Below, piece after piece: positions 45,818-54,731 of a stretch of DNA of 64,000 bases (within the stretch, counting starts at the first letter, position 1; each line of letters opens with the position of its first letter). The stretch spans positions 310,001 through 374,000 of the forward strand of contig NZ_VTHB01000001.1 in the NCBI RefSeq assembly GCF_009729205.1, written 5' to 3'. Under the pieces are notes generated by a model. That model had not been told where the DNA came from. It searched no databases and saw nothing but the letters and a program-made list of their open reading frames with translations. Both the position numbers and the translations under genes were made by a program. Origin of the DNA: Mycobacteroides sp. CBMA 271 (GTDB taxonomy: Bacteria; Actinomycetota; Actinomycetes; Mycobacteriales; Mycobacteriaceae).

Positions 45818-46110
45818 CCAAATGTCATTTTTGGTTGCCATTCGTTAACTGAAATACGACTGACTGCCGAAGACGACGGAAGCGATTCAGGAAGGGGCCG
45901 AGCGCCCGAGCAGAATCGGCTCCGCTGGATTCGTACAGAGCGACCCTTCGGCGGTGAAAACTGCGACGCGAAGGGCGGCACGACCCGGCTCACAGCCAGA
46001 GTCAGGCGGTGAGCGCTGCTCAGGCCCAACAGATTCTGCCGCAGCATCCCGAAGATCCCGATGCGATGTCCGCCGGAGGCCGCCGACCCATCGATCGGCA
46101 CCGCAGGCAC
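45802..46110 (-). CDS. doubtful hypothetical ORF downstream of DUF4873 gene
   Basis: A 102-codon frame (LLGLSSAHRLTLAVSRVVPP in its middle) with mycobacterial-like third-position GC in the first half only. It ends inside the 25-bp inverted repeat and has no recognised domain, so it may be a gene remnant extended by chance. Confidence 0.25.
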   Translation of the reverse strand: MPAVPIDGSAASGGHRIGIFGMLRQNLLGLSSAHRLTLAVSRVVPPFASQFSPPKGRSVRIQRSRFCSGARPLPESLPSSSAVSRISVNEWQPKMTFGLMHR

Positions 46111-46146
46111 GACCGATACTGGGTATCAAAAACATGGCGGCGCAGC

Positions 46147-46476
46147 CTATTCCAGGTCATCCAACGTCATAGCGATCGGGAAGGGCGGCCTGCCGGTACC
46201 GCGCATTCGATACCGACCCCACAGATCAACCTCGTCGACAGTCACTGGGGCGCGCCCGTGCTGGGTGCAAATAAGGCCTTCGGCGCGAGCGCCGACCAGC
46301 TCTGCCAACCCGGCGCTCGCCGACGTTGTCCGGCCATACCAACGGAAGGTGCCGTCGATGGGTTGAAACAAGCCACGAAGCTCGACGTGCGTGTCAGCCC
46401 CTGCGCCGTCGATCACCAAAGTTGCTGTCCCACAATAGTCCAACTCATCGTGCCGGTCAGCAGTACGGTCACCCAT
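46147..46476 (-). CDS. DUF4873 domain protein
   Basis: A 109-residue protein made of the DUF4873 beta-barrel-like domain: YCGTATLVIDGAGADTHVEL, LRGLFQPIDGTFRWYGRTTS and VDLWGRYRMRGTGRPPFPIA. In mycobacteria this domain is found alone or next to flavin monooxygenases. Divergent from the AurF-like di-iron gene, sharing the region with the TACACC operator, so it is likely part of the same regulon. Function unknown. Confidence 0.8.
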   Translation of the reverse strand: MGDRTADRHDELDYCGTATLVIDGAGADTHVELRGLFQPIDGTFRWYGRTTSASAGLAELVGARAEGLICTQHGRAPVTVDEVDLWGRYRMRGTGRPPFPIAMTLDDLE

Positions 46477-46551
46477 TCGCCATGCATCCCTTCTCCCGAC
46501 CCATATTTCAGGTCTTGCTTCTCGGCCGGGAAGGCGTACCGTTCACACTAA

Positions 46552-46570
46552 TACACCGAACAGTGTGTAT
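46552..46570. promoter_or_regulatory. operator-like element A (TACACCGAACAGTGTGTAT)
   Basis: Inverted ATACAC/GTGTAT arms 66-84 bp before the di-iron gene. Very similar to 51832-51849 (TAGACCAGACGGTGTATA), also followed by CTA(A/G)TACT. Confidence 0.6.
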
Positions 46571-46635
46571 CTAGTACTTTGAAGTACCGGTATATCGACG
46601 GGGGGATACCGGTCCGCGCTGAGAGGAGCCAGACA

Positions 46636-47685
46636 ATGAATGTCGACATCAGTAGCGAACGCGGTCACGTCGGTAGGCGTGCCGAGACCAACATCGAGCT
46701 AGCGGCAGTGCGGCGTCTCAAGGCGTCCGCCGAGAAGTGCTACGACCCGGAAATCGATATCGATTGGAACGCCCCTCCGGTGCCCGGCATGCCATGGTTC
46801 AGTGAGCACCGCGTCAGCTTGCTCGGTACCGAACTGTGGGAGGGGCTGACTGCTGAGCAACGACTCGAATTCGGCCGGCAGCAGTTCGGGAGCATCTTGA
46901 TCGCCGGTATCTGGTTCGAGGCGGCACTAGGGGTCTTCCTGTACCACGATCTCATGCTGAGCCCGGTGGAAAGTAGCCGAACGAGGTACCTGCTCACTGA
47001 AATCGGCGAGGAGGCAAGGCATTCCTCCATGTTCGCGCGCGTCGTGGAAAAAATGGGCGAGGGCTCATCCCCCATCACCTACCGATTGCCGCGCACCGCA
47101 AGGGGACTGCTTCCGCTCCTCAGCGCGCTGCTTCCGGTGGGCCCGATGATGTACACCGCTATCTTGATGGCCGAAGAGGTGCTGGACCGTCTGCAGCGGG
47201 AAGGAATGAACGACCCCGGATTGCAGCCGCATGCCCGCACAGCGATGCGCATTCACGTCATCGAAGAAGCACGCCATGTCGCATTCGCCAAGGAAGAAAT
47301 CCTCCGCGGCTACCGGCAGGCCGGGCCTGTCGGTAGGTTCGCAACCCGCATGACCGCCGCCATGACCGCATTGTTCTTTACGCTGCCTGCCCTGCTCAAC
47401 CCGCAGATGTACCGCGCAGTGGGTATCAACCCGATGCGCGGCATACGCGCCTCACTTTTCGGCGAGCAGTTCGGGGTAAACGCGCAATTTGTACTGGGCC
47501 ATATGGCGCGTTTCTTCCACGACGCCGGCATCATGAAAGGCTTTCCCGCCGTGCTGATCTGGCGGCTGTCGCGGGCTCTCCCCGATGACGTGAAGGCAGC
47601 ATTGGGCCGCAAGGGAAAACGGCAAAACGGGACCCCGCGTCTGCGGCTCGTGCGCGCGGTTACTCCGGAGGACACCGATGACTAG
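46636..47685 (+). CDS. AurF-type di-iron oxygenase-like protein
   Basis: A 349-residue protein of the AurF/PF11583 di-iron family. Two E-x2-H motifs, E126-x2-H129 (GEEARHSSMF) and E211-x2-H214 (HVIEEARHVAFAKEE), with H207 and E95 as further candidate ligands. AurF oxidises amines; mycobacterial relatives act on unknown substrates. AGGAG precedes the ATG at 46636. The following Ddn-type gene overlaps by 8 bp, so the two are an operon, controlled by element A. Confidence 0.85.
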   Translation: MNVDISSERGHVGRRAETNIELAAVRRLKASAEKCYDPEIDIDWNAPPVPGMPWFSEHRVSLLGTELWEGLTAEQRLEFGRQQFGSILIAGIWFEAALGVFLYHDLMLSPVESSRTRYLLTEIGEEARHSSMFARVVEKMGEGSSPITYRLPRTARGLLPLLSALLPVGPMMYTAILMAEEVLDRLQREGMNDPGLQPHARTAMRIHVIEEARHVAFAKEEILRGYRQAGPVGRFATRMTAAMTALFFTLPALLNPQMYRAVGINPMRGIRASLFGEQFGVNAQFVLGHMARFFHDAGIMKGFPAVLIWRLSRALPDDVKAALGRKGKRQNGTPRLRLVRAVTPEDTDD

Positions 47686-48133
47686 CCCACGCACACCTGA
47701 TTGGGTGTTGGGAATGGGTGCGTGGGCGATGGAGACGGCGCACCGAGTGCTCATGGACGCGACGGAGGGCCGGTTGGGGCAGCGTTTCGGTCGCAATCAG
47801 TCCGTGGAACTGCACACCATCGGCCGGAAGACGGGAAACCGGCACACCACGCTACTGACGTCACCCGTCTACGCGCCTGCGCGGTTGGTTCTGGTTGCTT
47901 CCAAAGGCGGATCCTCGGATCACCCCGATTGGTACAAAAACCTGGCGGCCAATCCCGACATAGAAATAACAGTCAAGGGCGTCACCAACGCCTACCATGC
48001 CCGGACCGCTTCAGCACAGGAGAAGTCGGACTTGTGGCCCAGAATCCTCGAAGCGTTTCCTGGCTACGAGGGATACCAGCGGAACACCGATAGGGACATC
48101 CCCGTAGTGATCTGCGAATCCACATCAGGTTGA
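47678..48133 (+). CDS. Ddn-type F420-dependent nitroreductase family protein
   Basis: A 151-residue split-barrel protein of the deazaflavin-dependent nitroreductase family. HTIGRKTGNRHTTLLTSPVY (about residues 46-65), VASKGGSSDHPDWYKNLAAN (about 74-93) and a final YQRNTDRDIPVVICE match Ddn (Rv3547) in its F420-binding core. Such enzymes reduce quinones and other acceptors with F420H2 at the membrane. Translation is coupled to the di-iron gene. Substrate unknown. Confidence 0.92.
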   Translation: MTSPRTPDWVLGMGAWAMETAHRVLMDATEGRLGQRFGRNQSVELHTIGRKTGNRHTTLLTSPVYAPARLVLVASKGGSSDHPDWYKNLAANPDIEITVKGVTNAYHARTASAQEKSDLWPRILEAFPGYEGYQRNTDRDIPVVICESTSG

Positions 48134-48185
48134 TTCCCTGCGAATCTGAGCTATTGCGTCTCCGACGCGAAGGGGCGGCAAATCG

Positions 48186-48704
48186 ATGTCCGTAAGGCAT
48201 TTACTGCGCATCTGCGGAGTGCTGTGGTTGGCTGTTTCTTCTGTCACGATCTGGTCAGCCGTATCTCTGGCTACATCGCCTGCCGGCCTGCCTGAGCGCT
48301 ACGCCCCGGGAGCGGTCGCTCTCGACGGCATCGTCATGTTCGCCGGACTCAACGCAGGCATGGGCTTGTATCTCATATTCGCCAGCACTAACCCAGCCAG
48401 GTACCGCCACACCGTCGACATGTTCCTACTGTGCCAGGTGTTGTGTGCACTGTCCGTCATCACGTTACAGATGTGGGCACCCGCATATCACGGGCGGTGG
48501 ATCGGCCAACCAGTATTGACCGCCTTCGGGTCCATACTGGTTGCCCTCATCTGGTGCCCGGCCAGAACAAGAATCGGAATCGAATCACCTCAGAAACGAC
48601 CGAAAGGTCAAGACGTGCAACAACTATCGGGACCAAACACGCACAACCACTACAGCTTGAACGGACATATCGGCCAACCAGCACCGCCGGGCGCACCGGA
48701 ATAG
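48186..48704 (+). CDS. four-helix membrane protein, unknown function
   Basis: A 172-residue protein with four hydrophobic helices (LLRICGVLWLAVSSVTIWSA, IVMFAGLNAGMGLYLIFAST, MFLLCQVLCALSVITLQMWA, PVLTAFGSILVALIWCP) and a hydrophilic tail rich in Asn, Gly and Pro. It resembles small DUF4345-like membrane proteins, but I cannot name it surely. Located 52 bp after the Ddn gene and probably cotranscribed. Confidence 0.7.
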   Translation: MSVRHLLRICGVLWLAVSSVTIWSAVSLATSPAGLPERYAPGAVALDGIVMFAGLNAGMGLYLIFASTNPARYRHTVDMFLLCQVLCALSVITLQMWAPAYHGRWIGQPVLTAFGSILVALIWCPARTRIGIESPQKRPKGQDVQQLSGPNTHNHYSLNGHIGQPAPPGAPE

Positions 48705-48823
48705 AATAAAGCCCAAAGGAAGCTACTTCCTGGAATGCACTTGATTGCAACGGTATTCATAATTCGTACGGGAACCGCTACATATTGACGGCGCCACGAA
48801 ACCGGTGGGGGCATCCACCTGTG

Positions 48824-49525
48824 TTAATACAGCTGGCACTGAATCCACTGTTTAGCCACATACCATGCAGACGAGGACGGATCGATCAGATCGAAGTGGT
48901 CCAGGTCTGAGAACTCGAAGTAGTCGACAGAGCTCCCTAATGCTCTCGCGGTGGATGCGTAGTCCTGGGAATACTCGACAGGGACATTGACATCACGCAC
49001 GCCATGTATGAGGACATGCCGTCGACGGTGGCCAAGTTGGTCAATCGGCGATGCGTTCCGAACCGCGTCCGGCGAGAACCGCTCGGCCCCAAGGAATTCT
49101 GCCGCAGCACCGTCCCCGAGATTCTCCCGCAATGCGCGCGCGATATCGCTAGCAGGGGCCAACGCTACGGCGAAGTCCGCCGCTCCTGCAGCAAGGGCCA
49201 GAAGCGAAAGGTGTCCACCGGCGGAGTGCCCGACCACAAATGACTTAGCGGGATCCGGGTAGATGCGTCGGACCTCGTCAGCCGCCGCCTTCACGTCTTC
49301 GAATGTTTCGGGCCATCCCCCGCCTCCATCGACCCTGCGATACTCGATGTTCGCCACGAGAAGGCCCTCGGCGCGCAGGTCCTCAGCTATCGGTGCCGTC
49401 AGTTCCACCCCCAGACCTTCTCGCCAGAAACCGCCATGGATGACAAAGGCCAAGGCGGTGGCAGGCTCATCGGGCTCAAGAATGTCTACGTACTGGCTCG
49501 GATGGCCTCCATAGGTCTGCGGCAT
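48824..49525 (-). CDS. alpha/beta hydrolase (carboxylesterase/kynurenine-formamidase-like)
   Basis: A 233-residue esterase-type hydrolase. HGGFWREG oxyanion motif (residues 30-37), ANIEYRRV, nucleophile GHSAGG with Ser near residue 99, and DLDHFDLID supplying the catalytic His. This is the pattern of BD-FAE/kynurenine formamidase-like esterases. Natural substrate unknown. Start ATG 49525; upstream is a 160-bp spacer to the enoyl-reductase-like gene. Confidence 0.88.
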   Translation of the reverse strand: MPQTYGGHPSQYVDILEPDEPATALAFVIHGGFWREGLGVELTAPIAEDLRAEGLLVANIEYRRVDGGGGWPETFEDVKAAADEVRRIYPDPAKSFVVGHSAGGHLSLLALAAGAADFAVALAPASDIARALRENLGDGAAAEFLGAERFSPDAVRNASPIDQLGHRRRHVLIHGVRDVNVPVEYSQDYASTARALGSSVDYFEFSDLDHFDLIDPSSSAWYVAKQWIQCQLY

Positions 49526-49686
49526 CGATTTGCTCCTGAATTAGGTTCCTACATACAGGTATCGACCAGGGTATCGGAGTTTGATGCCCCAGGTGGCCGC
49601 AGACCTAGGGAGTTCACGACCTCACAATCTGCGCGCCGGCCCATCGACTGTGACGCAGCCCCTCCTTCCGTCGTGGGCGGCTCGAT

Positions 49687-50967
49687 CTAGAGCCGCTCGA
49701 CTTCGATCGTCACCCCGGGGGTCGCCCGCAACCGCCTCAGCAACGGGCCACCCATGGCGGTAGCAGGCGTCAGCACACCCCGACGGTCCGGCAGTTCGGC
49801 GCGATCAAGCGCCAGCGTCAGGCCGCTCTCACCAAGCAGCACCGCAGTGGCTTTGTAGCCCGGGTCGCCTTCCTGCTCCACGATCGCTCGGTACCGAATG
49901 CCCTCGGCCGTGGCGGTGTAGGTCTCGGTCCGGTAGAACCCGGCGTCCCGCGCACGTTCGCTGGGACCGCTACCCGCCTTCGGAAGCGCCCGTTCGACAA
50001 TGACTTTCGGAAACGGAACCCTGGTACCCAAGCCGAAGCCTGCCGCCAGCGCGCCGGTCACCACGGCGGCCGCGGCAGGGGCCACAACAGAATGCCCGAG
50101 ACTCATCACCTCTCGGTAACGCATTTGGGTCCCGTACGCCCAGTCCAGCAGCGCATTGCTGCGCCGCACGATGCGGGTGTTGTACGGACCCATGAGGAAG
50201 GCGCCCAACCAGTAGCCGTCAAGTTCCGGGGCCACGGAATCCCCACGGACTATTTCGAATTCGCGCTGACGCCCTACTTCCGGTTCGGCCGGGCGGTCCG
50301 GACTCAACGAGTAGGGGTCCTGCATGTTGCGCCGCACCTCGGGGTCCCCGGCGGCGGCCTTCATCATCTCTAGCCCGGAGGCAGCGGTGCCACCGCTGAC
50401 ACCACCACGGAACCTGCGCATCGCCAAGGTGGTGTCCAGTAGGCCACCGGCCCCATCCGCGCGGGCCTGCTCGTAAAGCGCGTATACGCCCAGATCCGAG
50501 GGAATGGAATCGAAACCGCAGGAGTGAACAATCCTCGCTCCGGTATCCGCGGCCTGTTTGCCGTAGACGTCGATGCTCTCTCGGGTGAAGTTCAGCTCCC
50601 CAGTCAGGTCCGCGTAGTCGGTACCGGCCTTGGCACATGCGGCGACCAGCGGCAGCCCGTACTTGGTGTACGGGCCCACGGTAGTGACGACAACTTGCGT
50701 AGAGATCGCCATGGCCTCAAGTGTCGACGGCCTGGTGGTGTCGGCCTCGACAAGCGGCCACTCCCGCGCCGCCGGGCCGCACGCATCGCGCACCGCCGCA
50801 AGCTTTTCCGTGCTGCGCCCGGCCAGCGCGATGCGGGCGCCAGTGGCTTGGACGCGACCCGCCAGGTATTGAGCCGTTAGTTTCCCGACATACCCCGTCG
50901 CGCCGTACAGAACAATGTCATGCTCGCGGGACGTCGATGAACCGCCTACCCGAAGACTCTCCGACAT
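49687..50967 (-). CDS. saccharopine dehydrogenase-like trans-acting enoyl reductase family
   Basis: A 426-residue protein related to the mycobacterial trans-acting enoyl reductase (Rv2953) and Rv2449c. N-terminal Rossmann motif LYGATGYVGKLTAQYLAGR (residues 20-38), AGRSTEKLAAVRD for cofactor, VVTTVGPYTKYGLPLVAAC, then HSCGFDSIPSDLGVY near residue 168. A middle hydrophobic segment (APAAAAVVTGALAAGFGLG) may contact membranes. It could reduce a double bond in a lipid intermediate. Starts with ATG 50967. Confidence 0.9.
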   Translation of the reverse strand: MSESLRVGGSSTSREHDIVLYGATGYVGKLTAQYLAGRVQATGARIALAGRSTEKLAAVRDACGPAAREWPLVEADTTRPSTLEAMAISTQVVVTTVGPYTKYGLPLVAACAKAGTDYADLTGELNFTRESIDVYGKQAADTGARIVHSCGFDSIPSDLGVYALYEQARADGAGGLLDTTLAMRRFRGGVSGGTAASGLEMMKAAAGDPEVRRNMQDPYSLSPDRPAEPEVGRQREFEIVRGDSVAPELDGYWLGAFLMGPYNTRIVRRSNALLDWAYGTQMRYREVMSLGHSVVAPAAAAVVTGALAAGFGLGTRVPFPKVIVERALPKAGSGPSERARDAGFYRTETYTATAEGIRYRAIVEQEGDPGYKATAVLLGESGLTLALDRAELPDRRGVLTPATAMGGPLLRRLRATPGVTIEVERL

Positions 50968-51097
50968 GATTAACCTCCCACTCCTGCAACACTAGTCGCG
51001 GCCACACTGTGGCCGAATCTGTAATCACCGCCACGCATATCTGAGCCATGCGGTTGCGTCTTCGCGGCCACATGCGCGCCCAGGCGAGTGGCGCCGT

Positions 51098-51466
51098 TCA
51101 CGCGTTCTCTAGCGTGCGGTCACGAACCAGGTAGAAGAACGGCGCAGCCGTACCTACTCCCACCGAGACCGTCAGTGCCATGGTCACCAACCACCAGTGA
51201 AAGATCCTCAACCTCACGGACTCTCGAAGAGACCATAACGCAAATGCGAGGCCAAGCAGATAAAGATCAAGTACCGCAAACTTGCCTTGTGGGTTGTTCC
51301 GGATATCACCGAAGAGGAAGAAGGCCCGGATCGCGGCAATTGGCCCGTGTTTCCACGCATACGGTAGAGCGATGGCGTTCTGAGCGAAAAATCCGGTGAC
51401 CGCCAGCGCTGCGAGGCCGGCGCGTTTAACCTTGTCGAGACCTTCTGCGGAACTGTTGTCGGACAT
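51098..51466 (-). CDS. DUF2834 small membrane protein
   Basis: A 122-residue membrane protein of the DUF2834 family: ALAVTGFFAQNAIALPYAWK, FFLFGDIRNNPQGKFAVLDL with the family's Asn and Asp positions, YLLGLAFALWSL and a final helix. GAAAGGAAA lies before the ATG at 51466. Function unknown. It may be cotranscribed with the small frame just upstream. Confidence 0.8.
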   Translation of the reverse strand: MSDNSSAEGLDKVKRAGLAALAVTGFFAQNAIALPYAWKHGPIAAIRAFFLFGDIRNNPQGKFAVLDLYLLGLAFALWSLRESVRLRIFHWWLVTMALTVSVGVGTAAPFFYLVRDRTLENA

Positions 51467-51476
51467 ACGTTTCCTT

Positions 51477-51710
51477 TCATTTTCCGTTTTCGAGATGGTT
51501 TTCGGTCGCCGGCCTGGCACATCGGCTAGCAGCCAACGCAGTGAGACCCGCGAGAGACATAGGTATCCCTGGGGGCAAGTCCAGGTAATGGGACACGAAG
51601 CCCGCGCACGCGGTGAACAGCTCGGGGTGAACATGCCGAATCGTGAGCAGGGCCCCTGCCAGTGGACGCACCCATAGCACTACCCGCCCGCCCCTTCCGG
51701 TCACGTCCAC
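51477..51710 (-). CDS. possible 77-aa hypothetical protein
   Basis: From GTG 51710 (CAGGG about 10 nt upstream) the frame reads VDVTGRGGRVVLWVRPLAGA, followed by HPELFTACAGFVSHYLDLPP and a Cys/Arg-rich end, 10 bp before the DUF2834 start. Protein-like composition, but no family recognised. The rest of 51711-51979 holds the promoter of the next operon. Confidence 0.4.
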   Translation of the reverse strand: MDVTGRGGRVVLWVRPLAGALLTIRHVHPELFTACAGFVSHYLDLPPGIPMSLAGLTALAASRCARPATENHLENGK

Positions 51711-51831
51711 GATGAACCCTGCAGAAGACTGAATCCGTGCTTGTTTCTTCCCGCTCCTCGCATGACACGCTTGCCCTTTCATGGCTCGAGGGCCAAGAGC
51801 CTCGACGGTTCTGTCGAAGTCCTATACAGAG

Positions 51832-51849
51832 TAGACCAGACGGTGTATA
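51832..51849. promoter_or_regulatory. operator-like element B (TAGACCAGACGGTGTATA)
   Basis: Same layout as element A at 46552-46570. A TATACA half-site at 51823 mirrors the TGTATA here. About 130 bp upstream of the Ddn-type gene at 51980. Confidence 0.6.
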
Positions 51850-51979
51850 CCTAATACTAGTAGTTATGGATAAATATCTCGCACCGGCGAGATTGGGTGG
51901 CAGTCGCAGGTTCTGATCACACAAGGCGTTGTGCCGGAGATGACCGGAAGGCGCGGAGGCCGGCACGAAGGAGGGGTCC

Positions 51980-52561
51980 ATGTCCGAGGTTTCATTTCCT
52001 GAATCCGTCTGGGGCGCAGGACGAGACAGCACCCGTAAACGCGTGATGAAGTTGGCATCTTCCCCTCTCGCTGCGGCGCTCGCCCGACTGTCGGTCCCGT
52101 TTGACCGCTTCGTCCTGGCGCGCACCAAGGGCCGATACACAGCGATGGGTCCGATAGGCATGCCACTGCTAGTACTGACCACGACTGGACGCAAGAGCGG
52201 ACAGCCGCGCCAGCAGCCGTTGACCTACGTCCGCGATGGCGATCGCCTGGTTGTCGTGGGCACCAATTTTGGTCAGAATCACCATCCGGCGTGGACATCG
52301 AACCTGCTCGCCGATCACCGCGCCGACGTGACAATCGGAGGCCACACGGTACCTGCGGTAGCCACTGAGCTACACGGAGAAGAGCAGCGACGATTCCTGC
52401 ACGCGTTCGCCGAGATCGGCGAAAACTACGCCGCCTATGCCGAGCGTGCGGGACGCGAGCGAGAGGTCCGCGTGTTCGCGCTGGAGCCCGCGGCCCGAAT
52501 CGCACTGCGCGAGAACGGAACGGCCACACCCCCGGCCGTCGAAGAATCCGATGTTGTCTGA
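51980..52561 (+). CDS. Ddn-type F420-dependent nitroreductase family protein
   Basis: A 193-residue split-barrel protein: LLVLTTTGRKSGQPRQQPLT (about residues 62-81), VVVGTNFGQNHHPAWTSNLL (about 93-112) and VTIGGHTVPAVA match the F420-binding family. It has a longer N-terminus than the paralogue at 47678, with an amphipathic helix (MKLASSPLAAALARLSVPFD). GGAGG lies before the ATG. First gene of an operon with the PF10118 protein and the 2Fe-2S flavoreductase. Confidence 0.9.
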   Translation: MSEVSFPESVWGAGRDSTRKRVMKLASSPLAAALARLSVPFDRFVLARTKGRYTAMGPIGMPLLVLTTTGRKSGQPRQQPLTYVRDGDRLVVVGTNFGQNHHPAWTSNLLADHRADVTIGGHTVPAVATELHGEEQRRFLHAFAEIGENYAAYAERAGREREVRVFALEPAARIALRENGTATPPAVEESDVV

Positions 52562-52628
52562 AAGTGCCTCTGCAGTGGCGCATCGCCCGATACGTCACAG
52601 CACACGTGAATCTCGAGGAGGAGTCGCA

Positions 52629-53519
52629 ATGAGCACAACCCACACCGATGACGAGATCGGACAATTGGCACTGCGCCCGCGCAACGTGCATTTCGAATTG
52701 TCCGATGCACCGCTGCACTGGATACCTGGCGAGCCGTATGCGTCGCATTGGCAATCCTCAGTGCACTTCGTCTTTCCGGCAGGTGAGCCACTCATGGCCG
52801 ATGCTGTCCGAAGAGCGGGTGAGCTGATGACAGATCCCGAGTTACGTGAAGTCGCTTTCGGTTTCGCCGCCCAGGAGATGATGCATGCCCAGTCTCATGA
52901 TGCGGCGCTATGGGAATTTCTTGGCCCCAACGGAATTGATGCGCGACCATTCACCCGGCAGGCGGACTTCGCGGCTGCTCTTACCCAGCGCATCCTCGAC
53001 TCGACGAGCGGTGCGGCTCACCGACGCGTCCTGGCCCTCAGTTTGGCCATATACAGTGGCGTGGAGATGCTCGCGACCACTATGGGGCAGTGGCACTTGG
53101 ACGCCGACCTCGAGAAGTTCGGCGCGGACCCCGTGACGCTGGACATGATGCGCTGGCACGCGGCCGAAGAGGTCGAACACCGGCGAGTGGTCTTCGATGT
53201 TGCGCGCTATCTCGGGGTAGGGTACCTGACCCGTGTCGTGCTGGGCGTGAGCACGGCCATAGGTATCTTTTACCTACTCGCCCGCGGGACCAAGTTCCTG
53301 GTCCACTCAGATCCCACGCTGCCCAACCTCGGGTACTTCGGTTTACTACGCGAATACGCCAAGGCTTCCCAGCGCGGCGCCTTGCCCCCGCTGCGCATGC
53401 TCGCCAGTACGGTCGCCCGGTACACGAAACCCTCATACACCCCTGAGGGTGAAGGAAACACCGCCCAAGCCGTCGCCTACCTTGCGAAGTCACCCGCAGT
53501 GCGGGCCGGCGCGATATGA
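52629..53519 (+). CDS. PF10118 metal-dependent hydrolase-like, putative di-iron protein
   Basis: A 296-residue paralogue of the gene at 44798. ExxH motifs E83-x2-H86 (QEMMHAQSHD) and E181-x2-H184 (HAAEEVEHRRVVFDV), with E53 and E146 as likely further ligands. The N-terminus has LRPRNVHFELSDAPLHWIPG. A membrane helix near residues 198-215 suggests membrane-bound substrate. GAGGAGG precedes the ATG at 52629. The next gene overlaps by ATGA (53516), so its reductase is the probable electron donor. Confidence 0.85.
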   Translation: MSTTHTDDEIGQLALRPRNVHFELSDAPLHWIPGEPYASHWQSSVHFVFPAGEPLMADAVRRAGELMTDPELREVAFGFAAQEMMHAQSHDAALWEFLGPNGIDARPFTRQADFAAALTQRILDSTSGAAHRRVLALSLAIYSGVEMLATTMGQWHLDADLEKFGADPVTLDMMRWHAAEEVEHRRVVFDVARYLGVGYLTRVVLGVSTAIGIFYLLARGTKFLVHSDPTLPNLGYFGLLREYAKASQRGALPPLRMLASTVARYTKPSYTPEGEGNTAQAVAYLAKSPAVRAGAI

Positions 53520-54646
53520 GCACACCACTCGGCTTGAAGGACGTCCCGGCAGATCTCTACGGCAAACGAAAACACGAACGCGCCCTGACTCTGATGGCCG
53601 CCGTGGCTCCCCGCTTGCCGTGGTTGGCCGGCCTAGGGGTTCGTGGCCGCGAGCTCGGCAGCCCTACCGTCGACGCCCAGCAACTTATAGTGCGCGCCAT
53701 GGCCTTGGTCGCCGTCGATGACGACGTGGTCAGTCTCCATTTGAGGGCGCCCGACAACACCCCGCTTCCCCGCTGGTGGCCAGGGGCCCACCTGCAGGTG
53801 CAGCTGCCGTCTGGACTGCTTCGCCACTACTCGCTGTGCGGGGACCCCGCCGACACGCGTAGCTACCGAATCGCAGTTCGGCGGGTTCCCGGCGGGGCCG
53901 GGTCAGCCGAAATCCACGAGAGGTTGGCACCGGGCGCCACAATCACTGTCGCGGGACCCCGCAATGCATTTCCTCTGATTGCCGCCAATCACCCTGCAGC
54001 CCATGGTAGTAACGGTGGATCTACACAATCCAGAAGCATTCGTTTTGTCGCCGGAGGCATCGGCATCACCCCCATCCTGCCGATGCTCGATTACGCCGAA
54101 CAACGGGAAATCAGATGGTCACTCATCTACGCCGGCCGCAGCCGAGAATCGATGCCATTCCTCAACGAACTAGAACGCTTCGGTGACCGAGTAACCATCC
54201 ACTGCGACGACGTGGACGGCCCGCCCACACCAGCGCAGCTCGCGGGAGAAATCGAAGAGGCCGACGCACTGTACTGCTGCGGACCGCCGTCCATGATCCA
54301 CACCATGGCCGAGTTGCTAACCGACTATCCCACAATCGAATTCCACTTCGAACGATTCGGCACTCCGCCCATAATCGACGGCAAGGCATTCGACGTGGAA
54401 CTGTTCCGTGGCGGAGAAGTACTCCACATCCCTGCCCATCGCAGTGTTCTCGACGTAGTGCGCGAGGCCCGCCCCAACGTCCGTTACGCCTGCAAACAGG
54501 GCTTCTGCGGAACCTGTCTCACGCGCACACTCGTCGGCAACGTCGAGCACCGCGACCACCGCTTAACTCCTGCACAGCGCCAACACGGCGAAATGCTGAT
54601 CTGTGTGTCCAGAGCGACCGGCGACCGGCTCATCCTCGACCTCTAA
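53516..54646 (+). CDS. PDR/VanB-type flavoreductase with C-terminal 2Fe-2S ferredoxin domain
   Basis: A 376-residue single-component reductase. Order: N-terminal 55 residues, flavin domain with RHYSLCGD (103-110), NAD(P) domain with GGIGITPILPML (180-191) and CCGPPSM, then plant-type 2Fe-2S domain with C326, C331, C334 and C363. RHYSLC is the FMN-type motif of phthalate-dioxygenase reductases. It overlaps the di-iron gene start-to-stop, so it likely passes NAD(P)H electrons to that protein or to the AurF-like one. Confidence 0.93.
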   Translation: MSTPLGLKDVPADLYGKRKHERALTLMAAVAPRLPWLAGLGVRGRELGSPTVDAQQLIVRAMALVAVDDDVVSLHLRAPDNTPLPRWWPGAHLQVQLPSGLLRHYSLCGDPADTRSYRIAVRRVPGGAGSAEIHERLAPGATITVAGPRNAFPLIAANHPAAHGSNGGSTQSRSIRFVAGGIGITPILPMLDYAEQREIRWSLIYAGRSRESMPFLNELERFGDRVTIHCDDVDGPPTPAQLAGEIEEADALYCCGPPSMIHTMAELLTDYPTIEFHFERFGTPPIIDGKAFDVELFRGGEVLHIPAHRSVLDVVREARPNVRYACKQGFCGTCLTRTLVGNVEHRDHRLTPAQRQHGEMLICVSRATGDRLILDL

Positions 54647-54731
54647 CGTCCCGTGGCACGATCGCCAACGACGAGTTCTGCCCCTCCGGTGAGTGCGATA
54701 CTCCCGGTCGGCTAGTTCAGGTGTGCTGTGT

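Noticed and set aside
46009..46551. 180-codon plus-strand frame opposite DUF4873
   Set aside because: Pro/Ser/His-rich shadow composition; the minus strand codes for a recognisable DUF4873 domain.
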